Assembly (NCBI GenBank): GCA_949290445.1
Contig: CASERW010000033.1
Coordinates: forward strand, 1 to 32,877
Source of the DNA: Aeriscardovia aeriphila
GTDB taxonomy: Bacteria > Actinomycetota > Actinomycetes > Actinomycetales > Bifidobacteriaceae
DNA length: 32,877 nucleotides
Reading direction: 5' to 3'
Shown here piece by piece: positions 16,410 to 25,539 of the stretch (its first letter is position 1; each line of letters begins with the position of its first letter). The notes under the pieces are model-generated. The model saw only the letters and a program-made list of their open reading frames with translations, made no database searches and had not been told where the DNA came from. The position numbers and the translations under genes are program-made.

Positions 16410-16443
16410 ATACGCATACCACTGTTATACGCATACCACTGTT
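16410..16443 (+). repeat. 17-bp perfect tandem duplication upstream of the fusion gene
   Basis: ATACGCATACCACTGTT is at 16410-16426 and again at 16427-16443, in the 208-bp divergent gap between alr and the fusion gene. The junction creates TTATAC (16425-16430), a possible -10 box absent from a single copy. Confidence 0.93.
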
Positions 16444-16494
16444 TTTCGGCTACGATCGAGGAAGATAACGAATCGCAGCCTCGGGAGGTTGAGT

Positions 16495-18129
16495 ATGACC
16501 ACGCGCACCGAACAGCGCACCGCCTCGGAACAGCGCAGCTCAGAACGCAACAACTCTGAGCACACTAACTCCAGTCACCGTAACACCCACCACGCCACCG
16601 AGCGCTACGCTGAGCACTATTCTCCCTCTCGTCCGCACCGCCGCCCGCGTATGAAGCGCGCACCCCACCGCATTCTGCGGGCTTGGGAACATGAACCTCT
16701 CCAAATCGTCGTCATGGGAGTTTCTGGCTCAGGCAAATCTCACACTGCGCGCAACTTGGCCGAACAGTTGGGTTTTGAGTTCGTCGAAGGCGATGAGCTG
16801 CACCCTCAAGCCAATATTGAGAAAATGGCGTCTGGCACTCCCCTCACTGACGAGGACCGGTGGCCGTGGCTTGACTCAATTAACCACATCATGCAAGAAA
16901 ACGCAGAGAAGGGTGTAGGAACTGTCATCTCCTGCTCGGCGCTGAAGAAGGCCTATCGTCGTCGCCTGGAAAACAATATGTTTGATGGCGAGGTCGTTTT
17001 CATCCAGCTTGCCGCCCCGCGCGAAGTTGTGGCTTACCGCATGTCTCGCCGTCACGGTCACTTCATGCCTGCTGAGCTTCTCGATTCTCAGTACGACACT
17101 CTCGAGCCCCTTGAAGCCCAAGAGAACGGTTTCGCCGTTCAAGTCACTCTGCCTCCTCGTCGTGTGCAAGAGTCGATTCGCACGCGCTTGGAGTTGGGTG
17201 TTGATTCCGATGGTTTCGCCGATTACACGCTAGATGAGCAAGATTGCGCATTCCTCACCCTCGACATTGGCAACACTACAGTGGAAGCCTCGCTGGTGCG
17301 CGATGGCGATGTTTTCTATCGCGACCGCTTAGATACTGCTGACCTTCTGGCAGCCGAGGAGAATCACACGTCAATTCGCGAGTTGAGCGCCTTCATGAAA
17401 GACGTGGTCGCCGGTACTCCGATTTATGCGACGGTGATTTCCTCGGTCGTTCCTCGCTTGAGCTTGTCTGCTCTGCGCGCGAGCCAGTATATTCCCGCTC
17501 ATTTGGCCACGCCCGTCGTTGTGGACCCTGAGCTTTCCCGCGTATATGGCTTGAGCATTCCTGTCGACCCGCGTCCAATCGGCCATGACCTTCTCGCCGA
17601 TTGTGTTGCTGCTGTACCGCAGTCGAAGAAGCAGCCAGTGATCATTGTCGACATGGGAACAGCGACGAAGTTTTTGGTGCTCGTCGACGGCGTTTTCGTC
17701 GGTGCGAGTATCGCTCCTGGCATGCGCATGATGGCCGACTCGCTGACTGCCGGCACAGCGCAGCTCCCCCAGATTTCCTTGGACGAGCCTTCTGCTGCTA
17801 TCAGTTATGACACGGAAAGTTGCATGCGCTCTGGCGTCTATTTTGGCGCTGTTGGTGCGATTCGCGAGACGGTTGCTCGCATTAGCGACGAGCTGGCGAG
17901 CCCCGAGTTTGCGCGCACCTTTATGGAGCAATTCCCCGAAGTGCCCCTCAACTCAGAAGTCCTGGCCAAGGCTCCACTCGTGGTGGGTTGCGGCGGCTAC
18001 CACCATCGAGTGGAGAACTTTGAGCTTTTCGACACCACCACCTCAACTCTGGTTCACCAGGGCCTCGAGACTATCGGCGTGTCAACACTCACTTGGCTGT
18101 ACTGCTCAACGCCCTCTGAAAATCACTAA
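16495..18129 (+). CDS. Fusion of gluconokinase (GntK) and type III pantothenate kinase (CoaX)
   Basis: One uninterrupted frame of 544 residues. Residues 1-65 are a disordered Glu/Arg/Ser/His-rich leader. Residues about 68-240 are a gluconokinase: P-loop GVSGSGKS (75-82), HPQANIEKMASGTPLTDEDR and then WPWL, SCSALKKAYRR, GHFMPAELLDSQ. It would make 6-phosphogluconate from gluconate. Residues about 253-544 are a type III pantothenate kinase: LDIGNTT (Asp257), the PRPIGHDLLAD segment, DMGTATKF and GASIAPGMRMM, catalysing the first step of CoA synthesis. GGGAGG 6 nt before ATG 16495 fixes the start; a TTG at 16489 overlaps that site. The two enzymes share no known pathway step, so the fusion is unexpected. 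The family's usual DR pair reads DLLAD here, which may matter for activity. The 3' end overlaps the convergent znuA end by 41 bp. Confidence 0.93.
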   Translation: MTTRTEQRTASEQRSSERNNSEHTNSSHRNTHHATERYAEHYSPSRPHRRPRMKRAPHRILRAWEHEPLQIVVMGVSGSGKSHTARNLAEQLGFEFVEGDELHPQANIEKMASGTPLTDEDRWPWLDSINHIMQENAEKGVGTVISCSALKKAYRRRLENNMFDGEVVFIQLAAPREVVAYRMSRRHGHFMPAELLDSQYDTLEPLEAQENGFAVQVTLPPRRVQESIRTRLELGVDSDGFADYTLDEQDCAFLTLDIGNTTVEASLVRDGDVFYRDRLDTADLLAAEENHTSIRELSAFMKDVVAGTPIYATVISSVVPRLSLSALRASQYIPAHLATPVVVDPELSRVYGLSIPVDPRPIGHDLLADCVAAVPQSKKQPVIIVDMGTATKFLVLVDGVFVGASIAPGMRMMADSLTAGTAQLPQISLDEPSAAISYDTESCMRSGVYFGAVGAIRETVARISDELASPEFARTFMEQFPEVPLNSEVLAKAPLVVGCGGYHHRVENFELFDTTTSTLVHQGLETIGVSTLTWLYCSTPSENH

Positions 18130-19067
18130 CCAGAGCGCTCATCCACTCCAAGGTCGTGGCGTACTTTTCTGGCCTGGTTTCGGTCAATTCCACAGTAGGA
18201 ACGCCCGCCTTCTTCGCTGCTGCGAGCACTTGCTTGGCTGTCGAGTCTAGCTCTTGCTTGTTCACGACGAGAACGTCCGCCTTTTTGGTGTTCAGGAGCG
18301 TTTCAAAGGTGTGTAAATCTGAAGGTGCCGGCTCGGACTCATTTTGAACGGCTTGCGCGTACCCTCGAGGCGTGCGATCCGTCAAGCCCAAGTCGTGCGC
18401 CAAATAGTCGGCAACTGACTCGGTGGCCGCATACGTTAACATACGTTAAACCCTCGGATGTCGTCGAGTTTTTCTCGAGATTATCACGAATAGCAGTAAT
18501 CTCCTCTTCGACTTTCTTCTCCTTCTTCAACCATGCGTTGTAGCGAGAGGAGTAGTCAGCCTTGTGCTTGCCGTCGAGCTTGACCAGCTGCTCGTAAACA
18601 CCCTTGGCGAGGGCGCGGCGAGCTTGGGCAGAGAACCACAAATGAGGATTATCACCGTCTTGAGTGCCGTTTTCTTGCGCTGCGGAGACCTGCTTGGCGT
18701 TACCAGTTTGAGCGGCGTTACTCGCCCACGTGTCGTAACCGGCACCGTTGAGAACGACGAGTTGAGCCGAAGAGATGCGAGCAACATCTTGGGCTTGAGG
18801 CTCAAAATCATGCGCGTCAACAGAGGGGCTGGAGAGAATAGTTTGAACGTCAGCGTTATCTCCTGCAATCGCTTTTACCACAGAGGACCACTGGTTGACG
18901 CTCACCACCACGGAGAGCTTGCCCTCACTCGAGGAGGGTGCGAGCGGGCTTGAGCAGCCGACCATGCTCAGCACTGCGGCGAGAACGAATGCGAGCAGCG
19001 CGACCACGCGCGCACGGTTGTGAGTTGCTTGCTTGAGCGTTTCTTTCATCGATTCGTTGCGAGTCAT
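18089..19067 (-). pseudogene. ZnuA-like metal ABC transporter substrate-binding lipoprotein, broken by a 10-bp duplication
   Basis: From ATG 19067 (AAGG 8 nt upstream) the protein opens with a lipoprotein signal peptide (hydrophobic ALLAFVLAAVLSMVGC, lipobox Cys), then the zinc/manganese-binding family A-1 fold. Candidate metal ligands are His in DAHDFEPQ and in DNPHLW. The frame breaks at 18430-18449 after SEGLTY, where a 10-bp unit is duplicated. The other frame continues LTYAATESVADYLAHDLG and runs to a TGA at 18089. Removing one copy gives a single frame of 322 residues, normal for the family. The ATPase and permease partners are not in the window. If the break is real, the shifted product would lack the C-terminal lobe. 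No clear Zur box is visible upstream in 19068-19269, where I see no gene. Confidence 0.85.
18430..18449 (-). repeat. 10-bp tandem duplication in the ZnuA-like gene
   Basis: CATACGTTAA is at 18430-18439 and again at 18440-18449. The 10-bp insertion shifts the reading frame. Flanking bases show no extra shared homology. Confidence 0.95.
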
Positions 19068-19269
19068 TACATACCTTCCGGTTTACTTTCCCGTACCAAA
19101 ACGTTGTCCTGATCGTAAAACTGTTGCTACCGCTGGTGTACTGAGCTGTACTCGTCGATCAACGGTTGCAAATAGTTATTCTCACCTGCGCGCTGAAGAG
19201 AACAGATCAGATTAACGAAGTTCGATGATCTCGCGCAAGAGGTAACCCTCCACAAGCCCGAGTTTTCGC

Positions 19270-20226
19270 TCACAGCTCAATTTGGCTGTGGAACACTCTC
19301 TCCTCCCCTGTCAGCGGATCGGTAAAACGCATGCGTCTGGCCACAAGAGCGAGCGGTGAAGAGAAATCGTCGTAGGCGCGGTCAATCACCGTGGGGTACA
19401 GATCATCGCCGAGCATCGGGCAGTTCAGTGCATTCATGTGCACGCGCAACTGATGAGTTTTACCCGTGCGCGGCCAGAGTTGGTAAATCGCCATATGCGG
19501 ATTACTCGCGAGCGTCTGCTTCTCGTGTTCACTCAACTGTTCCTGTGGTTTGACAGCGATCAACGTTGTCGCATTGACAGAGTGCGCGCTCACAGAATTG
19601 GCACCGTCAGCGACATCAGAACCACCAACAGCGTCGGCATTCACCGCACCATCAGCACCGTCAGCATTGCCTTCATCCCCCAGCTCGAGTTCCGCAGCTT
19701 GGAAGATTCCCACTGTTTTCTCAATATGCGAGCTGATCTGTAAACCCCATCTGCTGGCATGACTGGCTCCCTCACCCTCGTTCACCGCCACCAGCTGGGC
19801 GCGATGCACACCGTCTTCGCTCAACCGCTGAACTAACTGCTCTCGCAGGCGAGGTTCAGCAAGAGCGCACGCCAACTCATCAGACGCCACGCACTCATAC
19901 ATTTTGTGCACGGCCCGGCTTTCAAACAGCTTCTGGTAGGCTCCCCGCACGCTCTTGTGCGTGGTCATGACGAGAACTCCCGCAGTCGCCCTATCGAGGC
20001 GATGGGCAAGGCTGAGCTCCTCATTTCCCGTTTTCTCGCGCATCTGGATTAGCGCAGTCTGGCGGTACCACATTCCCCTCGGCATGCTGGCCAGAAAATG
20101 CGGCTTGTCGACGACCATCAGATTGTCATCGCAATACAGCTGCTCGCAAGAAAAAGGAATCTGCGGTTCATTGACCACCCAGCGATGCTGTTTGAGTGTG
20201 CCATTGCCGATCGTTTTATCGCTCAT
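19270..20226 (-). CDS. RluA-family pseudouridine synthase
   Basis: A 318-residue RNA-modifying enzyme of the RluA family, converting uridine to pseudouridine in rRNA or tRNA; the exact target is not readable. Features are the LYCDDNLMVVDKP strand, the catalytic motif HRLDRATAGVL with its Asp, RAVHKMYECV, and the C-terminal LWPRTGKTHQLRVHMN and CPMLGDDLYP. Between SSHIEKTVGIF and TTLIAVKP lies an Asp/Gly/Ala-rich insertion of about 35 residues encoded by degenerate GCACCGTCAGC-like repeats. It has no counterpart that I know in the family. The start is ATG 20226; an in-frame GTG sits at 20232. The gap 20227-20299 holds only CACTCA-type simple repeats. Confidence 0.88.
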   Translation of the reverse strand: MSDKTIGNGTLKQHRWVVNEPQIPFSCEQLYCDDNLMVVDKPHFLASMPRGMWYRQTALIQMREKTGNEELSLAHRLDRATAGVLVMTTHKSVRGAYQKLFESRAVHKMYECVASDELACALAEPRLREQLVQRLSEDGVHRAQLVAVNEGEGASHASRWGLQISSHIEKTVGIFQAAELELGDEGNADGADGAVNADAVGGSDVADGANSVSAHSVNATTLIAVKPQEQLSEHEKQTLASNPHMAIYQLWPRTGKTHQLRVHMNALNCPMLGDDLYPTVIDRAYDDFSSPLALVARRMRFTDPLTGEERVFHSQIEL

Positions 20227-20299
20227 ATTCACTCAAACTCGTCGAAGCTCGCCCGCACTCACTCATACTCACTCAACCCGGTCACTCTCCCGCCCATTT

Positions 20300-21373
20300 T
20301 CATTCTTGCCCGCTCACACTCTCGTGCGCTTGCAAAAGAACACCGTAGGCTTGCGCGATATGGTCCACCACCGTGCTTGCTGTCAGCGGTTGGCCCAGCT
20401 GTGCGACATCGTCAAGCTCAACGTCACCTCGCAGCAGCTGCACCGCAGACTCTGGTGTGATCACCTTACTGGCCAAAGCACCGGCAACACTGTGCAGCAG
20501 CACTCCTGTTGCGCACACGGTGGCGAAGCTTACCTTATTGTCGCGCAATTTCGCACTATTTTGCGCAATCAGAGCGCCCAGAATCCCGGCCAGAATGTCA
20601 CCCGTCCCCGCACTGGCCAGCCAGGTCGTTGGCGAGCTCAGCTCGTACTGTTCCTCAGGCGCAACAACATACGTCGTATTGCCTTTTAGTACGACGACGC
20701 ACCCCAGATTATCAGCAACATACTTCGCGCAGTGTCGAGGTTGTTCTTCCACCCGCTGATGAGTCCAGCGCTTAGAGGTGAGCGCTGTCATCACCCGCGC
20801 CATCTCCCCCGTATGCGGAGTAATAACACAGCGCGGAGCCGAATCTTCAGCAGAAGCGCCAGTCTTTCCCACCTTCCTCGCGCCAACGAAAGCTAACAGC
20901 GCACCCGCATCAACCACAACGTACGAAGACGCAGGAGAAGTTGCGGCCGCAGACGTAGAACCAGAATTAGCGGCGCGAAGCGCGCCAAGCTCAACATAAG
21001 GATTAGATGAAGCGGACTGATAATCTTGAGCGAAAAGCTGGGAAATAAGGGGAAAGCGAGGCTCAGAAGCATCAAGGCCAGCGAAACCTGAGCCTACAAC
21101 CCAGCAAGAAACGCGAGATAACGCGGAAGTGAGGCTCTCCTCATCGTCAAAAACAAGTTCGGGATGAGCGAGCAACAGGGAGGCTTTCGCCAAGCTTGGC
21201 CCCCAGAAACGGCAGTAACCAGCGCCAGCCGAACACGCAGCTGACGCTGAGAGAACGCCTGCGCCAGGGTAGCGCTCAGAACCAGTCAGGAGAGCCACTA
21301 CCCCGCGTGAATATTTCGAATCTGTGCGCAAGGGTACGCTTACACACGCCTCACGAACAGAGAAAACGGTCAT
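20300..21373 (-). CDS. nnrD: ADP-dependent NAD(P)H-hydrate dehydratase
   Basis: A 357-residue ribokinase-fold enzyme (YjeF C-terminal type) that repairs damaged NAD(P)H hydrates using ADP. Motifs: SERYPGAGVLSASAACSAGA, PHTGEMARV, VVLKGNTTYV and TWLASAGTGDILAGILGAL, the nucleotide-binding signature with its catalytic Asp. The NnrE epimerase domain that is often fused to it is absent. The ATG at 21373 overlaps the glmS TGA stop (ATGA), so translation is coupled to glmS. An Ala/Ser-rich loop (NSGSTSAAATSPASS) at about 135-150 is a local insertion. Two CTGATAATCT words lie inside the gene (20706, 21017). Confidence 0.85.
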   Translation of the reverse strand: MTVFSVREACVSVPLRTDSKYSRGVVALLTGSERYPGAGVLSASAACSAGAGYCRFWGPSLAKASLLLAHPELVFDDEESLTSALSRVSCWVVGSGFAGLDASEPRFPLISQLFAQDYQSASSNPYVELGALRAANSGSTSAAATSPASSYVVVDAGALLAFVGARKVGKTGASAEDSAPRCVITPHTGEMARVMTALTSKRWTHQRVEEQPRHCAKYVADNLGCVVVLKGNTTYVVAPEEQYELSSPTTWLASAGTGDILAGILGALIAQNSAKLRDNKVSFATVCATGVLLHSVAGALASKVITPESAVQLLRGDVELDDVAQLGQPLTASTVVDHIAQAYGVLLQAHESVSGQE

Positions 21374-23256
21374 TCCACCGTCACCGACTTTGCCAAGTTA
21401 CGAGGCTTATCAACGTCGTTACCCTTTGCCTCAGCCATGTACATGGAGAAGAGCTGCAACGGAACAACGTCGACCAGCGGGCTCATCAAAGTCGGGCACG
21501 CAGGCCTGTAGAAAACAGTATCCGCATACTTTTCAGCATCCGGATCGCCTTCCTCAGCAACGGCAATCGTGTACGCGCCACGAGCCTTCACCTCTTCAAT
21601 ATTGCTGATCACCTTCGAATGCAGCACATTGCGGTTACGAGCACTCGGCACAATCACCACCACCGGGGTGCCTTCATCCACCAAAGCGATCGGGCCATGC
21701 TTGAGCTCGCCGGCTGCGAAACCTTCCGTAAAGGTGTAGGCAATCTCCTTGAGCTTCAGCGCACCTTCCAAGGCCACCGGGTAGCCCACATGCCGGCCAA
21801 GGAAGAGGAAAGCCTTCGAATCGACGAGCTTGTGAGCTGTCTTCTTCACCACATCTACGTCGTTGTCGAGAACCCACTGGATCTTCTGCGGCATCTGGCG
21901 AAGAGAGCGCAGAACCTCCTGGATTTCATCAGCAAACATGACGTTCTTGACCTGAGCCAAATACAAGCCCACCAGGTAGGCGGCAGTAATCTGGGCGACG
22001 AAAGCCTTCGTCGAAGCAACAGCAACCTCAGGGCCAGCATGCGTATACAGCACAGCATCCGACTCGCGAGGAATGGACGAACCCTGCGTGTTGCACAGCG
22101 CGAGAACCTTGCTGCCTTGCTCGCGAGCGTGACGAATAGCCATGAGCGTATCCATGGTTTCGCCCGACTGGGAAATAGCAATTACCAGCGTGCGCGGCGT
22201 CAAAATCGGGTCGCGATAACGGAACTCGTGAGCGAGCTCCACTTCCACAGGAATGCGCACCCAATGCTCGATGGCGTACTTGGCCACTAAACCAGCATAG
22301 GAAGCAGTACCGCAGGCAACGACGATGATCTTGTCGACACTCTTGAGCTCCTCCACCGAAACGTGCAGCTCGTCAAGAGTGATGTGGCCTTGCAGGTCGA
22401 AGCGACCCATCAGGGTTTCGGCAACAGCCTGAGGGTCCTCATGGATTTCCTTATCCATGAAGCTTGGCCAGCCACCCTTTTGAGCAGCAGAAGCATCCCA
22501 ATCAATAGTGAAACGGTGAGGCTCAACGCTATTACCGTCAAAATCGGTAATCTGAATGTCGCCACCTTCAATGCGCACGACTTCATCCTGACCCACCTCG
22601 ATAGCCTTATTCGTATAAGCCACGAAAGCAGCCACATCAGAGCCCAGGAAGCTTTCGCCATCGCCTTCACCCACGACGAGTGGGGAATCGTGACGAGCAC
22701 CAACAACAACCTGAGGTTCGCGCACATCAACAGCGAGAAGAGTGAAAGTACCTTCCAACATCTTGGCGGTACGGCGCATAGCCTCCATCAGATTGGGCTT
22801 GCCGGTTTCCTTTTCCACCTCGTTGGCGATGTCACCCAGAAGCTTGGCAGCAACCTCAGTATCAGTATCCGAGACGAAGTTCATGCCTTTTGCTTGCAGG
22901 TCAAACTTGAGTTTGTTGGCGTTTTCGATGATGCCGTTGTGGATCACTGCCACACGGTTATCGGCGCTCAGATGAGGGTGGGCGTTCACATCGCTTGGCT
23001 CACCGTTGGTAGCCCAGCGTGTGTGGCCAATGCCCACAGTTGCTTCTGGCAGTGGGTGGCGTTCGAGTTCCTTCTCCAAGTTGGAGAGGCGGCCAGCCTT
23101 CTTCTCGTAGGCGACATGGTGCATACCAGGAGCAACTAATGCGACACCAGCAGAGTCATAACCGCGATATTCGAGCCTTTCTAGGCCTTGAAGGCAGACT
23201 TCCAGCGGTTTGGTTGAAGCGGTCAGTGGACCAGAAAAACCAATAATTCCACACAT
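21370..23256 (-). CDS. glmS: Glutamine--fructose-6-phosphate aminotransferase
   Basis: A 628-residue GlmS making glucosamine-6-phosphate for peptidoglycan. The N-terminal Cys nucleophile is in MCGIIGFSG, with VGIGHTRWATNGEP and VIHNGIIENANKLK in the glutaminase domain. Two SIS isomerase domains follow (VACGTASYAGLVAKY, ISQSGETMDTL, EVAVASTKAF, EGALKLKEIAY), and the conserved C-terminus NLAKSVTVE closes it. Length is normal. Start ATG 23256; no strong binding site is visible, and translation may be leaderless or weakly initiated. A CTGATAATT near-match lies about 43 bp upstream at 23299. nnrD is coupled downstream by ATGA overlap. Confidence 0.97.
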   Translation of the reverse strand: MCGIIGFSGPLTASTKPLEVCLQGLERLEYRGYDSAGVALVAPGMHHVAYEKKAGRLSNLEKELERHPLPEATVGIGHTRWATNGEPSDVNAHPHLSADNRVAVIHNGIIENANKLKFDLQAKGMNFVSDTDTEVAAKLLGDIANEVEKETGKPNLMEAMRRTAKMLEGTFTLLAVDVREPQVVVGARHDSPLVVGEGDGESFLGSDVAAFVAYTNKAIEVGQDEVVRIEGGDIQITDFDGNSVEPHRFTIDWDASAAQKGGWPSFMDKEIHEDPQAVAETLMGRFDLQGHITLDELHVSVEELKSVDKIIVVACGTASYAGLVAKYAIEHWVRIPVEVELAHEFRYRDPILTPRTLVIAISQSGETMDTLMAIRHAREQGSKVLALCNTQGSSIPRESDAVLYTHAGPEVAVASTKAFVAQITAAYLVGLYLAQVKNVMFADEIQEVLRSLRQMPQKIQWVLDNDVDVVKKTAHKLVDSKAFLFLGRHVGYPVALEGALKLKEIAYTFTEGFAAGELKHGPIALVDEGTPVVVIVPSARNRNVLHSKVISNIEEVKARGAYTIAVAEEGDPDAEKYADTVFYRPACPTLMSPLVDVVPLQLFSMYMAEAKGNDVDKPRNLAKSVTVE

Positions 23257-23389
23257 GGGCTCTAGTCTATCGGTAGGTCATGGCTTTTGCGTGAATTCAG
23301 CTGATAATTGAGCTCGTGACATACTGGCGGCTAGTGCGCGTCGCACTCCATCAAACCGCACTCCACCAAGTTCGCACCAAGCCGCAGTT

Positions 23390-23884
23390 TTACCTTCTAC
23401 CCGACCAGTCTCGCATATTGCGCAGCCTCAAAGCCCTCTGCATGGCTCGCTTATCTTCCGCTTCCTTAAGTGCGGCTCGCTTGTCGTATTCCTTCTTACC
23501 GCGCGCCAGAGCCACTTCCACTTTGACACGCCCGTCTTCGTTGAAATAAAGGCTCAGTGGCACCAAAGCCTCGCCCTTGGCTTCCACCGCGCGTCCCCAC
23601 TTGACCATTTGGCGCTTGTGGAGCAACAGCTTCCTTTTACGCCTGGGCGCATGGTTGGTCCATGTTCCGTCCAAATACTCGGGAATATTGGCGTTTTCCA
23701 GCCACATTTCCCCGCGCTTGTCGACGGAGACGAAAGCTTGTGCGAGAGAGGCTCGCCCTTCTCTCAGGCTTTTCACCTCGGTGCCGGTCAGTGCAACGCC
23801 AGCTTCCAGCGTCTCTTCGATTTCGTAGTCGTGTCGCGCACGCTTGTTGGTGGCGATAGTCTTCTGGTTATCTTGTTTCTTCAT
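23390..23884 (-). CDS. smpB: SsrA-binding protein
   Basis: A 164-residue SmpB, partner of tmRNA in rescue of stalled ribosomes. Typical order: [36 protein letters not shown], then [56 protein letters not shown] and the basic C-terminal tail. ATG 23884 is preferred because AGGGGAA precedes it; a longer in-frame start at 24013 would run through the terminator of the upstream gene and is rejected. It therefore has its own promoter region between 23885 and 23971. The tmRNA gene is not in the window. Confidence 0.95.
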   Translation of the reverse strand: MKKQDNQKTIATNKRARHDYEIEETLEAGVALTGTEVKSLREGRASLAQAFVSVDKRGEMWLENANIPEYLDGTWTNHAPRRKRKLLLHKRQMVKWGRAVEAKGEALVPLSLYFNEDGRVKVEVALARGKKEYDKRAALKEAEDKRAMQRALRLRNMRDWSGRR

Positions 23885-23924
23885 TTCCCCTGGTCGATCT
23901 TTCCTGAGGAGTTTGTATTTCTTG

Positions 23925-23934
23925 AGATTATCAG
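23925..23934 (-). promoter_or_regulatory. CTGATAATCT motif upstream of smpB (possible -10)
   Basis: An exact copy on the minus strand, 41 bp before the smpB start and after the CHAP-gene terminator. Because the terminator isolates smpB, a promoter must lie here, and GATAAT within the word is the best -10 candidate. Confidence 0.45.
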
Positions 23935-23971
23935 TTCTGTTACTCGCTACTGTTGCTATTCTAGCGCATGC

Positions 23972-24003
23972 AAAAAGGCTAAGCTTATTTCCCAAGCTTA
24001 GCC
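23972..24003 (-). terminator. Rho-independent terminator of the CHAP hydrolase gene
   Basis: A perfect 10-bp stem, GGCTAAGCTT with AAGCTTAGCC, with a 7-nt loop (23977-24003). On the minus strand it is followed by TTTTT (23972-23976). It is placed 30 bp after the CHAP gene stop. Confidence 0.9.
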
Positions 24004-24033
24004 TTCTGCGCAAGAGTTGTGTGATAGCTACTC

Positions 24034-25491
24034 TCAGTGGATGAACCAGTGCCCTGGAGCGTACAGGGTGCGGTTGGAGATCACACCCAAGCCACGAGCG
24101 TTAGATTCCGAGATGAGAATACGGTTGCCATACACTGCTTCGACGATGGCAACATGGCCGTACACCGGATCGGCACCATCCTGGCCAGGAGCGAAGACGA
24201 TCACTGCACCAACAGAGGGACTTTGATCCACACGGTAACCGTAGGCGCGAGCGGAGTTTGCCCACTGTGCACCGTTGCCAAAGTAGGAGCCTACTGGCAG
24301 GCCGAGCTGGTGACGACGAACATAAGCCCACCATGTGCACTGGCCCCATGGGTAAGCATTGCCGGAATCGCCAGAGCGGAAGCCAGGGTTACTCGAGCTC
24401 GAACCACCAGAATTACCAGAGTTGGACTGTACTGGCGGATTTGCAGGAGCATGGTAGGAACCTTGGCTTTGCGACGCCTGCTGGGCAGCTCGTGCTGCAG
24501 CAGCCGCACGCTCTGCCTGGTATTGGTTCTGTGTAGCGTTCAACTGCGACTGGAGAGCAACAGCTTGAGCCGCCTGGCGAGCCGAAGCGGTAGTCAACTG
24601 TGACTGCTGAGCTTCTAGGTCGGCGCGCTCTTGAGTCGACTTTGCCACCAGAGCGTCGAGAGCCTGCTTCTTGCTTTGAGCATCCGCCTGTGCCTGCTGA
24701 GCGCGAGCATTCTCAGCATCAGCTTCTGCCTTCAATTGGGCAATACGATCGGCGATAGCTTGCAGCCTCTCCTCGCGGTTTTGCGAAAGGGAGAGATCCT
24801 CAGCAGAGGAGTTAGCAGCGTTAGCTTCTGCGCGGTCAACAGCGGCCTTCGACTGCATGGAGCTGACGAACTGGTTCGTGGACTTTGCCTGCGTTACCAC
24901 CGCAACAGTGGTCGAAGCTGCGGAACCATGCATGGCCGAGCGGGCAGACTGGGCGAGTGCTGCGCGAGCATCATCATAGTTCTTACCCGTCTGAGCGATC
25001 TTGGCTTTGAGGTCAGCCTCGTCCTTCTGAGCAGCTTCCATTCTCTGCTTGGCTGCATCGGCGGCAGCTTGAGCTGTTTGAGCAGCTTGGGTTGCCTGGT
25101 CCAAAGCATCCTGTGCGGCAGGGATTTGGTTGTTGTTCAAGTCGTCGAGGGCGACGATCTTGTCGCGCAAAGCAGCGCTCACACCAGCGAGTTGGTTGCG
25201 CAGTTCATTGCTGCGTGCGCGGGCTGCATCTGCTCGAGCGCGGGCAGATTGCAACTGCGAGTAGGTCACTGCACGAGCGTTCGGAACATTGCTCTGCGTA
25301 GCCACCAGCGCAGTGCCCAGCGAAGCCATGGCGACGACAGCAACGAAAGCTGCCTGAAGCTTGCGGCTCACTGCTGAGCGCTTAACTAGCACAGTTGCAC
25401 TCTTATAGGAGCGTGAATCGAGAGAATTCCAGCGCACTTCATAAGGGCTGTTATCGCAATTCTGAGGTTCCTGCTGTGAGGTTCGTCTCAT
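24034..25491 (-). CDS. Secreted coiled-coil CHAP-domain peptidoglycan hydrolase (PcsB-like)
   Basis: A 485-residue exported protein. A long positively charged N-terminus precedes a hydrophobic core (about 46-65) with a likely cleavage after ARA (72-74). A long Ala/Gln/Glu-rich coiled coil runs from about 76 to 320, then a Ser/Gly/Asn linker, then a CHAP domain with catalytic Cys385 in WGQCTWWAY and His446 in [12 protein letters not shown] enzymes cut peptidoglycan as amidases or endopeptidases. The architecture and its place directly downstream of ftsE-ftsX match PcsB-type hydrolases activated by FtsEX at division; that partnership is inference. Start ATG 25491 with AAGGAC about 6 nt upstream. 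A perfect palindrome sits in its leader. Confidence 0.9.
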   Translation of the reverse strand: MRRTSQQEPQNCDNSPYEVRWNSLDSRSYKSATVLVKRSAVSRKLQAAFVAVVAMASLGTALVATQSNVPNARAVTYSQLQSARARADAARARSNELRNQLAGVSAALRDKIVALDDLNNNQIPAAQDALDQATQAAQTAQAAADAAKQRMEAAQKDEADLKAKIAQTGKNYDDARAALAQSARSAMHGSAASTTVAVVTQAKSTNQFVSSMQSKAAVDRAEANAANSSAEDLSLSQNREERLQAIADRIAQLKAEADAENARAQQAQADAQSKKQALDALVAKSTQERADLEAQQSQLTTASARQAAQAVALQSQLNATQNQYQAERAAAAARAAQQASQSQGSYHAPANPPVQSNSGNSGGSSSSNPGFRSGDSGNAYPWGQCTWWAYVRRHQLGLPVGSYFGNGAQWANSARAYGYRVDQSPSVGAVIVFAPGQDGADPVYGHVAIVEAVYGNRILISESNARGLGVISNRTLYAPGHWFIH

Positions 25492-25539
25492 ACTGCGGTC
25501 CTTCTTTCCGTACTGTCCGTGGAATACGTTCTTCGGTGT

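Noticed and set aside
19068-19269. A Zur or other metal-regulator operator upstream of the ZnuA-like gene
   Set aside because: No clear dyad resembling known Zur boxes was found in the gap.
23885-24013. Longer start for smpB at 24013
   Set aside because: It would translate through a strong rho-independent terminator; the ATG at 23884 has a binding site and matches the family length.
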